In this document: one piece after another, positions 62,957-64,000 of the stretch
Numbering within the stretch: the first letter of the stretch is position 1
How the letters are laid out: each line of letters starts with the position of its first letter
Origin: an uncultured Collinsella sp.
GTDB taxonomy: Bacteria > Actinomycetota > Coriobacteriia > Coriobacteriales > Coriobacteriaceae
DNA length: 64,000 nt
Direction: 5' to 3'
Assembly: GCA_902470905.1 (NCBI GenBank)
Contig: CABRIC010000001.1
Coordinates: 50,880 to 114,879, forward strand
The notes under the pieces: model-generated
What the model was told of the DNA's origin: nothing
Database searches by the model: none
The model's input: only the letters and a program-made list of their open reading frames with translations
Translations under genes and position numbers: made by a program

Positions 62957-63202
62957 ATGGCTACTGATCACGAGCTCGCGCTGTACGTTATGACCGGCTG
63001 CCCGTATTGCATAAAGGTCAAGCGATTCCTTGCCGATAACGGCGTGACCATTCCCGAGCGCAATATCTCGACCGATACCGAAGCCGAGCAGACACTCATC
63101 GCCGTCGGCGGAAAGCGCCAGGTTCCCTGTCTGCTCATTGACGGAGAGCCGCTCTACGAGTCGAGCGACATCATCGCATGGCTGCAGGAGAATCTGCTCT
63201 AG
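62957..63202 (+). CDS. Glutaredoxin
   Basis: 81 aa, standard glutaredoxin length. The redox motif is GCPYCIKVKRF (CPYC), the cis-Pro is in RQVPCLLIDG and the C-terminal glutathione-site equivalent in YESSDIIAWLQ. GGAG is close before the ATG at 62957; a longer frame from 62918 lacks homology. It follows the XRE gene by 50 bp on the same strand. Confidence 0.92.
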   Translation: MATDHELALYVMTGCPYCIKVKRFLADNGVTIPERNISTDTEAEQTLIAVGGKRQVPCLLIDGEPLYESSDIIAWLQENLL

Positions 63203-63240
63203 TACGCACGCTCTGTCCGTCCAGGGCCCCAGCCCATACG

Positions 63241-63314
63241 ACCCAAACATGTACACCAGCATCCAAAGTCGACATTTTTCGACATCTTTGGATGCTGGCG
63301 TACAGCTTTTGGGT
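63241..63314. repeat. Extended hairpin downstream of the glutaredoxin gene
   Basis: GTACACCAGCATCCAAAG (63251-63268) and CTTTGGATGCTGGCGTAC (63286-63303) pair with one mismatch. The stem extends through ACCCAAA (63241) and TTTGGGT (63308), and an inner GTCGA/TCGAC pair is possible. Likely a terminator-like structure or a palindromic repeat. Confidence 0.55.
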
Positions 63315-63404
63315 AGTCATGGACGCTCTTAACCGGCTAATTGTTTGAGGCGACCTTTGGATTATGGCTGTTTGACGCCTCTGGAAAGGGTTTCCGAGAG
63401 GGCT

Positions 63405-63634
63405 GTGGTCAAAAAAGGGCAAATATGAGTACTGCTACCTGTTTAGTAGCAGCGATTTTGATCACTTCAGGAACTATTCAACGTTCCATACGTCCGCAGA
63501 CGACGCTATTTCTCCTCATATGTTCAATAAAAGTAGCTCCGAATGGGAACAAATCTCATCAGGAGCTACCATTTATAGCAAAATAAATGCAACTATAATG
63601 GCAACAGTACTCATATTTGCCCTTTTTTGACCAC
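63405..63634. repeat. 230-bp element bounded by perfect 30-bp inverted repeats
   Basis: 63405-63434 (GTGGTCAAAAAAGGGCAAAT then ATGAGTACTG) is the exact reverse complement of 63605-63634. Similarity continues with mismatches for about ten bases on each side. The interior has a smaller inverted repeat GTAGCTCC..GGAGCTAC (about 63532-63567) and no credible gene. MITE-like or a repeated regulatory cassette. Confidence 0.75.
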
Positions 63635-63688
63635 GACCCTCCAGAATAGCCGCTGAGGACGACACTAAATGACAAAATCCGGCACTTG

Positions 63689-63736
63689 GACGTTCTTATA
63701 TGACTAGCCATTGAAGGACACCTAACGACTACTCCC
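63689..63736. repeat. Partial copy of the dispersed repeat (copy D)
   Basis: GACGTTCTTATATGACTAG (63689-63707) matches 18 of 19 bases of the corresponding part of the repeat at 38407. The rest is degenerate (AGGACACCTAACGACTAC). Confidence 0.5.
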
Positions 63737-63761
63737 ATTCGCGACACACTGTGTCGCGAAT
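63737..63761. terminator. Perfect 11-bp hairpin
   Basis: ATTCGCGACAC-ACT-GTGTCGCGAAT, A/T-rich at both ends. It may be a terminator of a gene beyond the contig end or a protein-binding palindrome. The 63203-63954 stretch otherwise holds no gene I can support. Confidence 0.5.
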
Positions 63762-63954
63762 TTAGCTGGTCCCATTATCGAAGACCAGTGAGAGCTCCTG
63801 CCCAGAATCTCGATAACTTAATAAAGCGCTCCCCTCCGGAAGTTCAATGAGCATCCAAATTTCAGGCTGAAAAGCAAAGGAGTATCGAAGCCGTCAATGC
63901 TCATTTCCTATCGAACACGCGGGTCAAAACAAGCTAATTAGCCTGATAAACTGT

Positions 63955-64000
63955 CTGTCTCTTATACACATCTGACGCTGCCGACGATACTCCTTGTGTA
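63955..64000. other. Nextera adapter sequence (assembly artefact)
   Basis: 63955-63973 is the Tn5 mosaic-end sequence used in Illumina Nextera kits (CTGTCTCTTATACACATCT). It is followed by GACGCTGCCGACGA (63974-63987), the read-1 adapter, by the 8-base sequence TACTCCTT that fits a published i5 index in reverse complement, and by GTGTA, the start of the P5 tail. It is not genomic. Confidence 0.97.

Noticed and set aside
63341..63586. 81-codon open frame at the contig end
   Set aside because: It overlaps the left arm of the 30-bp inverted repeat and looks like translated repeat DNA without a ribosome binding site.

Overview
The window is a chromosomal segment of a high-GC Gram-positive gut bacterium, most probably Collinsella (Coriobacteriia, Actinomycetota). 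The grounds are overall gene content, dense high-GC coding with strong AAGGAG-type ribosome binding sites, a bile-salt-hydrolase-type gene, and many host-adapted transporters and sensors. No rRNA, tRNA, phage, plasmid or complete insertion sequence is visible. The left edge cuts through pdxS. The last 46 bases (63955-64000) are Nextera sequencing adapter, so the right edge is a contig end and not biology.

Layout. 1-4.8 kb: PLP synthesis (pdxST), an RGG-repeat protein, an MFS exporter, a peptide deformylase. 4.8-8.4 kb: an HTH-alanine-aminotransferase fusion under its own inverted-repeat operator, then a LysR/EamA divergon. 8.5-16.2 kb: Kup potassium transporter, bile salt hydrolase, a deformylase-like protein that has lost its catalytic Glu, a purine permease, an esterase-like protein, a MetE-like methyltransferase. 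16.3-20.3 kb: LysR, a HAD phosphatase and a TPP-riboswitch-controlled thiamine salvage operon (thiM, thiamine-binding protein, thiE). 20.3-26 kb: a patatin and two paralogous GGDEF proteins, the longer ending in EAL (cyclic-di-GMP turnover). 26-36.6 kb: a flavoprotein, an ArsC-like protein without its usual Cys, a G3E metallochaperone GTPase, trmL, a UvrA-like ATPase, an AAA ATPase, a Tet(M)-like ribosomal protection GTPase, GNAT, rsmJ. 36.6-46 kb: a 47-residue membrane protein, rlmA, MATE, a second LysR/EamA divergon, ung, an SDR, a queuosine-precursor transporter with a possible preQ1 leader, prfC. 46-52 kb: an unusual repeat array, a GntR-ABC operon, a third EamA, a flavodoxin-ferredoxin protein, a ClC channel, a LOG protein. 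52.6-63.2 kb: a K+ channel, two hybrid histidine kinases (one with fused solute-binding domains, one co-encoded with a solute-binding lipoprotein), a MalY-type lyase, TrmO, an XRE-zinc ribbon-TipAS regulator, glutaredoxin. 63.2-64 kb: non-coding repeats and adapter.

The most unusual feature is at 46097-46391: eight copies of a 15-bp element in strictly alternating orientation, with starts exactly 40 bp apart, just upstream of a GntR-ABC operon. Several other intergenic inverted-repeat elements (1337-1485, 11983-12093, 38407-38496, 48611-48795, 53131-53186, 63405-63634) suggest families of small palindromic repeats. Two repeat groups recur at three or four places each in this window alone.

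Functional themes are vitamin salvage (B6, B1, queuosine), translation and RNA modification (prfC, deformylases, trmL, trmO, rsmJ, rlmA), export and import of small molecules, and signal sensing by cyclic-di-GMP enzymes and two-component hybrids.
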